Shown: positions 53,092-63,779, numbered from the stretch's first letter. The stretch: 64,000 nucleotides of DNA from JAHEFT01 sp963766195 (GCA_963766195.1 CAVXYY010000008.1:170806-234805), one strand, 5' to 3'. Numbers and translations are program-made. The notes: generated by a model not told the origin, from the letters alone.

Positions 53092-54233
53092 CAGAACACG
53101 TCCGCCGGATCCAGCCGCTGTACTTTGCGAACCGCCATCATGGCGGAAATTGCGCACATGGCCAGGGTCATCAGGAAAACGGTCAGCGCCCGTTCCTGGG
53201 TTATGTAGAGGGGCAGGTTGGTTGCCGCAGCGGCTTTTCCGTACAGCCAGTAGACGATGGCCAGGCCGGGTAGGTAACCCAGCACCGCCAGGATCACCGC
53301 CTGCTGCAGCACGATGCCGGAAACGAAACGGTTACGGTAGCCGATGGCCCGCAGCGTCGCATATTCGTTGAGGTGCTCCGAGACATCGGCAAACAGGATC
53401 TGGTACACGATGATGGCCCCGACCACGAAACCCATGATCGCGCCAAAAGCGAAAATGTAACCAATCGGCGTCGCCGAGTTCCAGTAAGCCTTTTCCCGCT
53501 GCACGAATTGCTGCTTGGTCATCACCAGGACATCGCCGGGCAGATATTCCGCCAGTGCATCGCGCACCCGGTTCGCATCAGTGCCCTGTTTCAGACGGAT
53601 CAGGCCCAGCTGGATTTCATTTCGAGACCGGCCGGGAAACAGGCGCAGCCAGTTATCGTCGCTGGTGATCACGGTGCCGTCGATCCCGAATGAGGTGCCC
53701 ATTTCAAACAGGCCAACCACTTCGACTTCCCGGTCGTTGATTTCGGTGACCACCGGGTTGCCTGCCTCCAGCGTTTCTTCCACCGGCCCGAATTCCGGAC
53801 GGGACGCGCTGTCGAACAACACCACGTCCTGCCCGCGCAATAATTTTCGCGAGTCTTCGAAACCTTCGATCGCCAGCAGCCGGGAGTCCGGGTGAAACCC
53901 GATCGTGTTGATACTCCGCCGCATATTGTCCCAGGGGTTTTTCCAGATGGACGGGAAAATATAAACCGGGGTGACATCCTCGACCGCGTCGAAACCCAGC
54001 GCCTGGTATAGACGGCGATTCGAGAAGGGCTGCGGCCGCACGATAAAGACGCTGTCCGGGCTGAAAAGAGCTATGTCGTAATCAAAACGCTCGTGGAATC
54101 GAACCGCGCTTTCAAACAACGCCGACCGGAACCCCAGTTGCATCATGATCAGCAGCACCGCAAAGGAAATTCCGGACAAGGCGACAATCAGCCGCAAAGG
54201 CTTGTGTTTTAGTTGCAGCCAACCCAGGAACAT
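53091..54233 (-). CDS. FtsX-like ABC permease (DevC type)
   Basis: The 380-residue protein has an N-terminal membrane helix (LIVALSGISFAVLLIMMQLGF), a large periplasmic domain (about residues 40-255) and three C-terminal helices (IFAFGAIMGFVVGAIIVYQILFA, LQQAVILAVLGYLPGLAIVYWLY and FLMTLAMCAISAMMAV). This is the MacB/DevC topology. DevC with DevB and DevA forms a type of tripartite efflux pump exporting lipids or other hydrophobic compounds; the cargo here is unknown. The gene overlaps the DevB stop by one base, and the ATPase gene begins at its stop. Confidence 0.9.
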   Translation of the reverse strand: MFLGWLQLKHKPLRLIVALSGISFAVLLIMMQLGFRSALFESAVRFHERFDYDIALFSPDSVFIVRPQPFSNRRLYQALGFDAVEDVTPVYIFPSIWKNPWDNMRRSINTIGFHPDSRLLAIEGFEDSRKLLRGQDVVLFDSASRPEFGPVEETLEAGNPVVTEINDREVEVVGLFEMGTSFGIDGTVITSDDNWLRLFPGRSRNEIQLGLIRLKQGTDANRVRDALAEYLPGDVLVMTKQQFVQREKAYWNSATPIGYIFAFGAIMGFVVGAIIVYQILFADVSEHLNEYATLRAIGYRNRFVSGIVLQQAVILAVLGYLPGLAIVYWLYGKAAAATNLPLYITQERALTVFLMTLAMCAISAMMAVRKVQRLDPADVF

Positions 54234-55156
54234 CAGGGCTGAATCACCACATCGACCTGGAGATTGGTCAGTCCGGCGGCCGGACCGGAATCGTCCAGCG
54301 CGATGGTCACTTCAACAATCCGCGCGTCTTTGCGGGCGGCCGGGTCGGTGCCGATTTCGTCCTGTTTCTGAACCTTGTGACGAATGCTTTCCACGGTTCC
54401 CGTCAACTCATCTTCCAGGGCTGCGCTATTGATGGTGGCTCGCTGCCCGGTCTTCACGCGGCGGATATCGGTTTCATAGACTTCGGCGATGGCCTTCATC
54501 TGATCGACCTGGGCCAATTCCAGGATGCCGCTCTCGCCGATCAGTTCACCCGGCCGCACCATGATGTCGATCACGCGCCCATCGACCGGCGCGCGGACAA
54601 ACGACCTCTGTCGCTCAGCCTCGACGCGGGCCAGGTGCGCGCTGGCCACTTCTACCCCGGTTTCGGACAAGCGCACGGCGGTTGATGCGCTGGCGCAGGC
54701 CGCTTTTCTTGCCTCCGCTTCACCCCGCGCGCTTTCCGTCTCTTCTTCACCTGCCACGCCCTGTTCGCGCAGTCGTGCCCGGCGCTCAGCTTCGTCAGCA
54801 GCGACATCAGCGCGGACACAGGCTTCCACGGCATTACTGCGGGCGGCTTCGACGCCACGTTCAGCATACAGGACGCCCGCTTCGGCTTCCCGGATCAGCG
54901 CTTCCATCACCACCGCGGTATCGGTCACGGCAAGCAGGTCGCCTGCGCTGACATCGTCCCCTTCTTCCACGTGTAACTCCACCAACAGCCCGCCCAACAG
55001 CGCCTCGGGCGTGGACGGTGCGGTCACTTTTATCACCCCGTGTCCAGGCTCGAGACGGCCAAGTGCGGACACAGCCTGCGGAGTCTGTGCCAAGGCGTTG
55101 CCGGCCATCAGCAAAGTCGCGAGGCAAAGTAATAATCTCGGATGTGCGTTAAACAT
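54233..55156 (-). CDS. HlyD/DevB-type periplasmic adaptor (membrane fusion protein)
   Basis: The protein of about 307 residues has a signal peptide (HPRLLLCLATLLMAGNALAQ) and the HlyD fold. The first lipoyl half is in SALGRLEPGHGVIKVTAP and VELHVEEGDDVSAGDLLAVTD. A helical hairpin rich in Ala/Glu/Arg follows (residues about 100-180), then the second lipoyl half VRAPVDGRVIDIMVRPGELIGESGILELAQVDQM and a beta-barrel end (NLQVDVVIQP). The single soluble signal and lack of a long anchor fit DevB. It should join the permease to an outer-membrane channel such as TolC. Start 55156 is chosen for its signal peptide; the frame opens nine codons earlier. Confidence 0.9.
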   Translation of the reverse strand: MFNAHPRLLLCLATLLMAGNALAQTPQAVSALGRLEPGHGVIKVTAPSTPEALLGGLLVELHVEEGDDVSAGDLLAVTDTAVVMEALIREAEAGVLYAERGVEAARSNAVEACVRADVAADEAERRARLREQGVAGEEETESARGEAEARKAACASASTAVRLSETGVEVASAHLARVEAERQRSFVRAPVDGRVIDIMVRPGELIGESGILELAQVDQMKAIAEVYETDIRRVKTGQRATINSAALEDELTGTVESIRHKVQKQDEIGTDPAARKDARIVEVTIALDDSGPAAGLTNLQVDVVIQP

Positions 55157-55257
55157 TGATACGGGACTCCCTGAATAACACATATTATGAGGCCATACTT
55201 TATCCTACCGGGAAACTTGTTTTGATGGTTTTCCGTTTTCAATTCAGAATAGAAGGC

Positions 55258-55572
55258 ATGAACCGTGCTTCACAACTTCCGGACCGGCGTTTGAATGTCG
55301 CGCCGATGATGGATTGGACCGACCGTCACTGCCGTTTCTTCCACCGCTTGTTGGCACCGTCGGCTCTGTTGTACACGGAAATGGTTACGACTGGCGCAAT
55401 TCTGCACGGTGACCTGGAGAAGCTGCTCGGATTCAACCCTGAAGAGCACCCGCTCGCATTGCAACTGGGAGGCAGCGAGCCGGCGGAACTGGCTGAATCG
55501 GCCCGGATTGCCCAGAAGTGGGGCTACGATGAAGTCAACCTGAACGTCGGTTGCCCCTCCGACCGTGTCCAG
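55258..55572 (+). CDS. dusA: tRNA-dihydrouridine synthase A, cut off at the junction
   Basis: The N-terminal 105 residues of DusA are visible: RRLNVAPMMDWTDRHCRFF, LLYTEMVTTGAILHGD, HPLALQLGGSEPAELAESA and DEVNLNVGCPSDRVQ. In the family the next residues are SGRFGACLM with the catalytic Cys, but here the frame turns to RTGRP and stops. The loss coincides with the switch to G+C-rich actinobacterial-type DNA. DusA reduces uridine 20/20a of tRNA using FMN. The ATG is preceded by AGAAGG. The truncation is most likely an assembly artefact, not a real mutation. Confidence 0.9.
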
Positions 55573-56677
<1,105 letters not shown>

Positions 56678-56681
<4 letters not shown>

Positions 56682-57085
56682 CCGGCTCGCTGCGGTGCGT
56701 GCTCGCGCATGAACGCCGCGATGTCGCCGATCCTGGTGCCGGGCCCGAAGACCTCGGCCACGCCGGCCTCCTTGAGCGCGGGGATGTCGTCCGCGGGGAT
56801 GATGCCGCCGGCGGTGACGAGCACATCGGTCATGCCCTCCTCGCGGAGCAGCTCGCAGATCTTCGGCAGCAGCGTCATGTGCGCGCCCGAGAGGATGGAG
56901 AGGCCGACCACGTCGACGTCCTCCTGGAGAGCGGCAGTGGCGACCATCTCCGGCGTCTGCCGCAGGCCTGTGTAGACGACCTCGAAACCCTCATCGCGCA
57001 GGCCACGCGCGAGCACCTTCGCTCCACGGTCGTGGCCGTCGAGGCCGGGCTTGGCGATGAGTACCTTGAGCGGGCGACCAGACAT
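56678..57085 (-). CDS. Methylmalonyl-CoA mutase cobalamin-binding subunit/domain
   Basis: The protein of about 135 residues is the C-terminal B12-binding domain of acyl-CoA mutases encoded on its own. It has KPGLDGHDRGAKVLARGLRD, containing the DxHxxG cobalamin-ligand motif, then GLSILSGAH and LVTAGGIIP, which bind the nucleotide tail of B12. It would pair with a separate large catalytic subunit, as in archaeal and some actinobacterial mutases. No large subunit is in the window. The start at 57085 (MSGRPLKVLIAK) is natural, although six more codons are open upstream. It overlaps meaB by four bases. Confidence 0.9.
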
Positions 57086-57112
57086 CGGTGTGATAGTAGG
57101 CAAGTCGCGTTC

Positions 57113-57688
57113 CTAAGTCGCGCCTGACGATGGTCGCTGGAGGTGGCTGAAGAACTCGGCGCGCGTCTTGTCGCTGCTCCGGAAGAGGCCCAGCACGGCA
57201 GAGGTCGTCATGACCATGCCGGGCTTGCGCACACCGCGCATGCTCGCGCAGAGGTGGGTGGCCTCTACGACGACGCCGACACCCTTGGGCTCGAGGTTGT
57301 CCATAAGGAAGTCGGCGACCTGTTGGGTGAGGCGCTCCTGGATCTGCAGCCGCCGCGCGTACATGTCCACCACGCGCGGGATCTTCGACAGGCCGAGGAC
57401 CCGCCTGTCGGGGATGTAGGCCACCGCCGCCGTGCCGGCGAAGGGCAGGATGTGGTGCTCGCACAGCGAGTGGAAGGGGATGTCCTTGACGACCACCATC
57501 TCGCTGTAGTCGACGTCGAAGACCGCGTCGTTGAGGACCTCGTTGGGATCGACCGAGTAGCCGGCGGTCATCTCCTCGTACATGCGCCGCACGCGCTCGG
57601 GCGTGTCAACAAGGCCGGAACGGTCGGGGTCCTCGCCGATGGCCGCGAGGATGGTGCGGACGGAGTCCTCGATGGGGCGGTCGCTCAC
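57113..57688 (-). CDS. folE: GTP cyclohydrolase I
   Basis: FolE makes 7,8-dihydroneopterin triphosphate from GTP for tetrahydrofolate. The 191-residue protein has the zinc ligands of type IA enzymes: Cys and His in PFHSLCEHHILPF and Cys in HLCASMRGVRKPG. LVDTPERVRRMYEEM and LQIQERLTQQVADFL are also conserved. GTG 57688 is preferred as start because it lies just after the stop of tatA and because the alternative upstream segment (MAPPTPTPTPSPAP) looks like tatA tail in another frame. Confidence 0.95.
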   Translation of the reverse strand: MSDRPIEDSVRTILAAIGEDPDRSGLVDTPERVRRMYEEMTAGYSVDPNEVLNDAVFDVDYSEMVVVKDIPFHSLCEHHILPFAGTAAVAYIPDRRVLGLSKIPRVVDMYARRLQIQERLTQQVADFLMDNLEPKGVGVVVEATHLCASMRGVRKPGMVMTTSAVLGLFRSSDKTRAEFFSHLQRPSSGAT

Positions 57689-57692
57689 GCGG

Positions 57693-57902
57693 TCAGGAGC
57701 CGGACTTGGGGTCGGAGTCGGAGTCGGCGGCGCCATCGTCCTTGCCCTCGGCCTTCTCGTCCCTCGAGAAGTTGTCGCGAGCGCCCTTGACGGCCTTGCC
57801 GAGCGCCTCGCCGAACTGGGGCAGCATCGACGGCCCGCGCCAGACGAGCACGATGATCAGGATGACGATGAGGACCAGCAGGATGTCCACGATGGCGCAC
57901 AT
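57693..57902 (-). CDS. TatA/E-type twin-arginine translocase subunit
   Basis: The 69-residue protein has one N-terminal helix (VDILLVLIVILIIVLVW), the hinge and amphipathic helix of TatA (GPSMLPQFGEALGKAVKGARDNF) and an acidic tail (KDDGAADSDSDPKSGS). TatA oligomers form the pore for folded, twin-arginine-signal proteins. The usual FG of the hinge is present as PQFGEALG. It is 8 bases upstream of folE on the same strand; no tatB/tatC is nearby. It could also be a stand-alone TatE-like homologue. Confidence 0.8.
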   Translation of the reverse strand: MCAIVDILLVLIVILIIVLVWRGPSMLPQFGEALGKAVKGARDNFSRDEKAEGKDDGAADSDSDPKSGS

Positions 57903-57933
57903 GGTACCCCTGCTGCGTCTCTCGAGGAGCGGG

Positions 57934-58804
57934 TCAGCGGGCGAGTCGCTCCAGCTCGTCGGCGATCTCGTCGGGTCGGTGGCGCATGAGGTCGTGGCCG
58001 GCGCCGTCGAAGCGTCTGACGCGCATCGGCTCGAGCCCGGCCGAGGCACGAGTGCGCTGGACATCCTCGAGGGCCAGGTCGTCGCTCGCGCTAGTCTTCG
58101 TCGTCGGCCGTGGCGCTCGCCGCGACCAGCACGGTGACAGGACAGCGCACCTCGGCCAGGGCCTCGAGGGGACGGTAGCCGTACATGGCGGCCACGCAGC
58201 GGCGGATGACCGAGCCCTTGGTGACGAGGCCGACGTGGCCGGCGTGCTTCTCGACGACCTGGGCCCGGGCGGCGGTCTCCTGGTCGGCGTCCCAGCTGGC
58301 TGGGTCGAAGTCGCGGCGGTCGGCGAGGTAGGTCTCCATCGAGGCCATCACCTCCGGCGGCTCGGCCATGGCCTCGACGAGCTGGTCGGGCAGCATACGC
58401 GTGGCCTCGACCATCTCCTCCCAGCCGCCGTCGACCAGCGCTATGGCAGCGACCGAGGCCGGCTGCAGGCGGGCCATCTCGACGGCGACCATGGCGCCGA
58501 GACCGTGGCCGGCGACGACGACGGATGGCCCACCGACGGCCTCGCCCCAGCCCTCGCCGGCGACCACCGTCAGCACGTCAAGGGCCAGCGACTCCAGGTC
58601 GTAGCCCTGGAGTGGCGCGTCCGAAGCGCCGTGGCCGCGGAGGTCTGGGGCGACCACGGGATGGGTGGGTGCCAGGCGGCGAGCGACGGGCAGCCAGGTC
58701 CAGGCTGTGCGGGTGAGGCCGTGGATCAGCAGGATCGGCGTAGCCGGCGGCCCGGGCCAGTCGAGGTAGTGGAGGCGCTCGACCGGACTGCAGGGCACGA
58801 CCAT
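57934..58804 (-). CDS. Alpha/beta-hydrolase fold protein with altered nucleophile elbow (one frameshift)
   Basis: The protein has the oxyanion motif ILLIHGLTRTAWTW and VVAPDLRGHGASDAP, then VVVAGHGLGAMVAVEMA at the nucleophile elbow, where the usual G-x-S-x-G Ser is Gly (GGT). Near 58,090 the frame changes; the alternative frame continues through DDLALEDVQRTRASAGLEP to GAGHDLMRHRPDEIADELERLAR with the expected catalytic His (GAGHDLMR) and stops at 57,934. The substrate is unknown. It may be an inactive homologue, or GGT may be a base error for AGT; only one base differs. Confidence 0.72.
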
Positions 58805-58883
58805 CGACTCGGGGTCGGGCGGGCGCGGGGGGCGCTCACTCGCGAAGCATACGGTCGGCGCCGAGCCGTGCCATCCTCATGGC

Positions 58884-59314
58884 ATGCCCGTGAGACGTCG
58901 CGGCGAGCTGTCTCGCCGACATCCGGACCGTCGTGTCGCGGTCCCGCGCCGGCGGCACGAGCCGTTCGAGCGCTGGTCGAGCGCGCCCTCGACGCGCTGC
59001 CCGAGGAGTTCGCGCGCCTTCTCTCCGACGTGGCCATCGTCATCGAGGAGATGCCCACGCCGGAGCAGGCGGAGCTCGGCGGCGCCGAGGAGGACGGCTG
59101 GCTCTACGGGCTCTACGAGGGCGTGCCGGCCACCGAGTGGGGCGCCGACTACGTGGCGCTGCCCAACAAGATCTCGCTCTTCCGGCTGCCGCTGGAGACC
59201 GATTTCCCCGACCCCGACGACCTCGCCGAGCAGGTGCGCATCACGGTCATCCACGAGCTCGCCCATCACGCCGGCATCGACGACGACCGCCTCGACGAGC
59301 TCGACCTCGACTGA
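58884..59314 (+). CDS. Minimal zinc metallopeptidase, COG3824-type (one frameshift)
   Basis: The C-terminal part ALVERALDALPEEFARLLSDVAIVIEEMPTPEQ is followed by the zinc motif HELAHHAGIDDDRLDEL (HExxHxxGxxD). Family members are small actinobacterial metallopeptidases of the DUF1025 type with unknown substrate. In the frame starting at 58884 the N-terminus reads RRRHEPFERWSS. Adding one base near 58,968 (TTCGAGCGC) makes HEPFEALVERAL, the usual start, so one base is probably missing. Total about 143 residues. It diverges from the hydrolase gene on the left. Confidence 0.78.
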
Positions 59315-59628
59315 CACTCGGGCCTTGTGGGCGCGGCGGCGGGCGCGGCCGCCGGGAGCGCGCGGGCCTGAGCCGCGGTCGGCCTGTAGCGCGGGGTCCC
59401 GGGCGAGGTAGCCTGAGTCCGGACGCGTTCCGCTCGAGTCGCCACGCGGTCACGCTCGAGCGGCCGCTCCTGTCGGCGCCGTCGGCCGCGTGGGAGCCGA
59501 TCGGCACCTGAGCCGGCCGACCGTGCGCCAGCCGGCCGCCATCGGGCGCTCGGCGGACAGGTGACGAAGGAACCGCCAGGACGCCCACTGGGCGGACACG
59601 CGGCCGTGACATCGTCCGTCATGGATCT
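59315..59628. other. Intergenic region between metallopeptidase and arsR genes
   Basis: About 310 bp of very G+C-rich sequence. No frame here has a recognisable product. ORFs seen on both strands are typical of high-GC DNA. The arsR operator follows immediately. Confidence 0.4.
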
Positions 59629-59648
59629 ATTTGCGTATTTGCGCAAAT
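59629..59648. promoter_or_regulatory. Inverted/direct repeat ahead of arsR, probable ArsR operator
   Basis: ATTTGCGT (59629-59636) is followed by the perfect 12-bp palindrome ATTTGCGCAAAT (59637-59648). The site lies about 20 bp before the arsR start. It is one of few AT-rich spots in this region, as expected for an operator-promoter. Autorepression by the encoded ArsR protein is an inference. Confidence 0.55.
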
Positions 59649-59668
59649 GATGAGAAGATACCGGCAAG

Positions 59669-59997
59669 ATGACGACAGCACACCGAGAGCGGCGCTGCAC
59701 CACCACGGCGGCCCGAGCTCACGACCGAGGACGAGCGCCAGCGCTATGCGGCCATCAGCCGGGCGCTGGCCGATGCCAAGCGGCTCTGCGTGCTGGAATG
59801 CCTCTCGCAGGGTGAGCGCTCGGTGAGCGAGCTCTCGCGGGAAGCGGGCTGCCAGGTGCCCAACATGAGCCAGCATCTCGCGGTGCTGCGTTCGGCGGGG
59901 CTGGTGAATTCACGCGCGAAGGCAACACCGTCCTCTATCGCCTCAGCGATCCCCGGATCCTCGAGGCGTACAGTTGATCAAGTCCGTAGCCGACTAG
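59669..59997 (+). CDS. ArsR/SmtB family transcriptional repressor (frameshifted)
   Basis: A winged-helix protein of about 105 residues: RYAAISRALADAKRLCVLECLSQGERSVSELSREAGCQVPNMSQHLAVLRSAGLV is the full HTH region. The wing (FTREGNTVLYRLSDPRILEA) and the end (LIKSVAD) are in another frame after about 59,915, with a further change near 59,970. The ATG at 59669 also needs one base change before 59,711 to join. There is no obvious metal-binding CxC beyond the Cys in KRLCVLECL and REAGCQ. It likely represses itself and trxA downstream and responds to metal, sulfide or redox signals. Confidence 0.75.
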
Positions 59998-60056
59998 CGA
60001 GAGGGCTTCCGCAGCGGGCGGACGGGAACCGCCTCGGGCGGGGAAAGGAAGAGGCC

Positions 60057-60413
<357 letters not shown>

Positions 60414-60498
60414 GGCGCGTCCAGCCCCACCCCGCTCGGACGCCCCGGGGGGACCCGGGGCGCCTTGCTGTGCTGTCGCGTGCGGCGAATCCTTGCCG

Positions 60499-60836
60499 CT
60501 ACGTCTCGCCAGCGTGCCGCGTCTCGCCAGCGTGCCGCCAGGCCGTGTGGAACCAGGCCGTTGCCCGGTCTGTCACGTGCCGCTCCGCATCGGCCGGCGT
60601 GAAGCGGGACCGGCCCGCACCTCCCCCGCGGTGATCTCCGGGTGCGGAGCGCGGCCTCGGCGATGTCTGCCGGCAGCCGCAGCTCCAGCACGGCAGCGGA
60701 GGCCCGTGCGAACACCGCGCCCCCGCGGGCATGCGCGACCACGCCACCATCCGCCGTGCTGGTCGCCTCATCCAGGCGCTGAGCAGCCGAGCTCGGCACA
60801 CAGACCCACGAGGTCGGGCATCGCATCCTGCGTCAT
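60499..60836 (-). CDS. Hypothetical protein, frameshifted, ending in an 18-bp tandem repeat
   Basis: On the minus strand, ATG 60836 opens MTQDAMPDLVGLCAELGCSA. The frame then shifts to DEATSTADGGVVAHARGGAV and LELRLPADIAEAALRTPEITAGEV, and shifts again to FTPADAERHVTDRATAWFHTAWRHAGET. These pieces together make a plausible soluble protein of about 112 residues. The C-terminal GETRHAGETRHA is encoded by an 18-bp tandem duplication. I do not recognise the family. At least two base errors are needed, so the reading is tentative. Confidence 0.4.
60502..60537. repeat. 18-bp tandem duplication
   Basis: CGTCTCGCCAGCGTGCCG occurs twice in a row (60502-60519 and 60520-60537). It adds six residues to the minus-strand hypothetical protein. 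Confidence 0.9.
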
Positions 60837-60896
60837 GGACCGAGCCTAGCGCGAACAGCACCGAGGTGACAGGCAGGCGAGTGCGCGTCCGGTAAA

Positions 60897-60922
60897 GCAA
60901 ACGAGTGTATGCACTCGTTTGC
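60897..60922. promoter_or_regulatory. Perfect 11-bp-arm palindrome, probable LacI-family operator
   Basis: GCAAACGAGTG (60897-60907) and CACTCGTTTGC (60912-60922) are exact reverse complements around TATG. It lies about 120 bp before the lacI start and upstream of the sugar kinase, the expected place for an autoregulatory LacI site. Confidence 0.65.
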
Positions 60923-61045
60923 ATTCCGTCTCGAAGCAGGCTACGGTGACAACGGGCAGAGCAGCGTGTCACAGCCACCAGACTGGCCCGAGACAGCCTC
61001 GGAGACTCCCCCGGACGCACCAGGCGACCGGGGCCCACGCCCACC

Positions 61046-62080
61046 ATGCGCGACATCGCGGAGGCCACCGGGGTGTCGCAGTCGACCGTCTCACGCGTCC
61101 TCAGCGGGACGCCCACGGCCGTACCCATCGCGGACACCACGCGCAAGCGCGTGATGGAGACCGCGCGCCGCTGGGCTACCGGCCCAATCCCCTGGCCCGC
61201 GGACTGCGCGGCGCGTCGACCATGCTGCTCGGCGTCATCGTCCGCGACATCACCGATCCCTTCTTCGCCGGCGCCATCGAGGCCGCCTCGCTGGAGGCCA
61301 ACAGGCGCGGCTACAACGTGGTGCTGGGCCACGCCCACCAGAGCGCCGACGAGGCGGAGGCGCTGTGGGGCATCCTCGAGGCGCGCCACTGCGACGCCAT
61401 CCTCTTCCTGGGCGACCTGCGCGACCGGCCGGGTCTCATCGAGGAGCTGCAGAACACGAGCATCCCGGTGGTGGCCCTGTGGCACGGCTCGCGCGAGAGC
61501 GGCATCCCCACCGTCAGCGTCGACAACCGCAGCGGCATCGCCGCGGTCGTCGACCACCTCGTGGGCCTGGGCCACGAGCGCATCGCCTTCGCCGGCCCAC
61601 GGCGGCTGGGCGACATCACCGAGCGCGAGGACGCTTACGTGGCCTCCGTCCACGGCCACGGCCTGGCGCATCCCGGACGGACTACCGCCTCGAGGCGCGC
61701 CAACGACTACCAGGGCGGCGCCGAGGCGCTCGACCGGCTGATGGACCTCGACGAGCCGCCCACGGCCATCGTGGCGCCGACCGACGTGCTCGCCATGGGC
61801 ATGCTGCACGCGGCCCAGCGTCGCGGCCTGCGCGTGCCCGACGACCTCTCGGTCACCGGCTTCGACGACATCCCGGTGGCGGCCGTCGCCGTGCCCGCCC
61901 TCACCACCGTGCGCATGCCCACCGAGGCCATGATGCGTCGCGGCCGTCGACCTGGCCATCGGCCCCGAGCGAGGACCGTCGGCGACGTCCATCCGCGTGC
62001 CTCGACCGGAGCTCATCCGTGCGAGCGTCTGGCACCGGGCGCCGCAGCCAGGGCCCGCCCAAGCAGGAGCAGGAGCGTGA
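61046..62080 (+). CDS. LacI-family transcriptional regulator (frameshifted)
   Basis: The N-terminal helix-turn-helix is MRDIAEATGVSQSTVSRVLSG, followed by TTRKRVMETARRW. In the next frame LGYRPNPLARGLRGASTMLLGVIV completes the hinge region. A type I periplasmic-binding fold follows (ILFLGDLRDRPGLIEEL, VSVDNRSGIAAVVDHLVGLGHERIAFAGP, AIVAPTDVLAMGMLHAAQRRGLRVPDDLSVTGFDDIPVAAVAVPALTTVRMP). Breaks lie near 61,175, 61,665 and 61,945. The end (ELIRASVWHRAP) stops at 62078-62080 and overlaps the kinase start (GTGA). It probably controls the L-arabinose or related pentose gene downstream through the palindrome at 60,897. Confidence 0.85.
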
Positions 62081-63779
62081 TCGTGGCCAGCTACGTCATC
62101 GGGGTCGATTTCGGGACCGAGTCGGGTCGCGCCGTCGTGATCGACACCGCCGACGGCCGCGAGCTCGGGAGCAGCGTCTACCCGTACCGCCAACGGCGTC
62201 ATCGACGAGACCCTCCCGGCGCCCGACGACGATGTGGTGCTGGGTCACGACTGGGCGTTGCAGGACCCGATGGACTACCTGCGCACGTTCCAGGAGGCCG
62301 TCCCCGCGGCTCGCGGAGACGGGGGTCGATGCCGGGGAGGTGATCGGGGTCGGCATCGACTTCACCTCGTGCACCATGCTGCCGACCCTGGCCGACGGCA
62401 CACCTCTATGCACCCTGGATGACCTTCGCCGTGAGCCCCACGCGTGGGTCAAGCTGTGGAAGCACCACGCCGCGCAGCCGCAAGCGGACCGCATCAACGC
62501 GGTCGCCGCCGAACGTCGGGAGCCCTGGCTGTCGCGCTACGGCGGCAAGACCTCGTCCGAGTGGTTCTTCGCGAAATCGCTCCAGATCCTGGAGGAGGCG
62601 CCGGAGATCTACGCACGCGCCGACCGGTTGATCGAGGCCGCCGACTGGATCGTGTGGCAGCTGACCGGGGTCGAGACACGGAACAGCTGCACGGCCGGCT
62701 ACAAGGCGATGTGGTCGAAGCGAGACGGGTTCCCCGACCAGGCGTACTTCGCCGCGCTCGACCCGCGGTTCGCCGACGTCGTCGACGCCAAGATGTCCCG
62801 CGACGTCGTCCCGATCGGCAGCCGCGCGGGTGGGCTGAGCGAACAGGCCGCCACGTGGACGGGTCTGCGACCGGGGACGCCCGTGGCCGTCGCGAACGTC
62901 GACGCGCACGTCTCGGTGCCGGCGGCGACCGTCACGCAGCCCGGGACGATGGTCGCCGTGATGGGTACGAGCATCTGCCACGTCCTCGTCGGCGAGGAGC
63001 CGGCGATCGTCGACGGCATGTGCGGGGTGGTCGAGGACGGGATCGTGCGCGGCCTCTTCGGCTACGAGGCGGGTCAGTCCGCCGTGGGTGACATCTTCGC
63101 GTGGTTCGTGGAGAGCTGCGTGCCGCCCGAGTACCACGAGCTCGCGCGCCGCCGCGGGGTCGACGTGCACCAGGTGCTCGCAGACGAGGCGGCGATGTTG
63201 CGACCCGGTCAGAGCGGGCTGCTCGCGCTCGACTGGTGGAACGGGAACCGCTCGGTGCTCGTCGACGCGGACCTGCGTGGCCTCCTGGTGGGGATGACCC
63301 TCGCGACCCGTGCACCGGAGATCTACCGAGCCTTGATCGAAGCCACCGCCTTCGGAACCCGAGTGATCGTGGACGCGTACGAGGCCTCAGGGATCGCGGT
63401 GGACGAGATCGTCGCGTGCGGCGGCCTTCCCGAGCGGAACAAGCTGCTGATGCAGGTCTTCGCCGACGTCGTCGGCAAGACGTTCACGGTGGCGGCCTCG
63501 ACCCAGGCGCCAGCGCTCGGATCGGCGATGTTCGGCGCGGTCGCGGCGGGGGCGACGGGCGGCGGCTACGACACGATCGTCGATGCCGCCCGGAGCATGG
63601 CTCGCCTGAGCGACGAGGTGTTCGTGCCGGACCCCGAGCGCCACGCCACGTACGACCGCCTGTACGAGGAGTACCGGCGGCTCCACGACCACTTCGGGCG
63701 GGGTGGCGACGACGTCATGAAGCGGCTGCGTGCCATCCGCGATCGCGCGCTCGCGTCCACCGCCGTCAGCCGGGTGTAG
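62077..63779 (+). CDS. araB: L-ribulokinase (frameshifted near N-terminus)
   Basis: AraB phosphorylates L-ribulose in arabinose catabolism and belongs to the FGGY kinases. The ATP/sugar motif VIGVDFGTESGRAVVID is at the N-terminus. After frame changes near 62,190 and 62,310 the rest is in one frame to 63,779. Family features include IGVGIDFTSCTMLPTLADGTPL, PHAWVKLWKHHAAQPQADRI, YGGKTSSEWFFAKSLQILEE, EAADWIVWQLTG, MVAVMGTSICHVLV and CGGLPERNKLLMQVFADV. Total about 568 residues, normal. GTG 62077 or 62083 can serve as start. Gene order lacI-araB suggests an arabinose operon continuing beyond the window. Confidence 0.9.

Noticed and set aside
60499..62202. 567-codon minus-strand frame over the lacI gene
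   Set aside because: Shadow of the LacI regulator; only its last about 40 codons may belong to the small hypothetical gene.
61365..62330. N-terminal 320 residues of an apparent 804-codon kinase
   Set aside because: This part is out-of-frame LacI sequence; the true kinase start is at 62077 or 62083.
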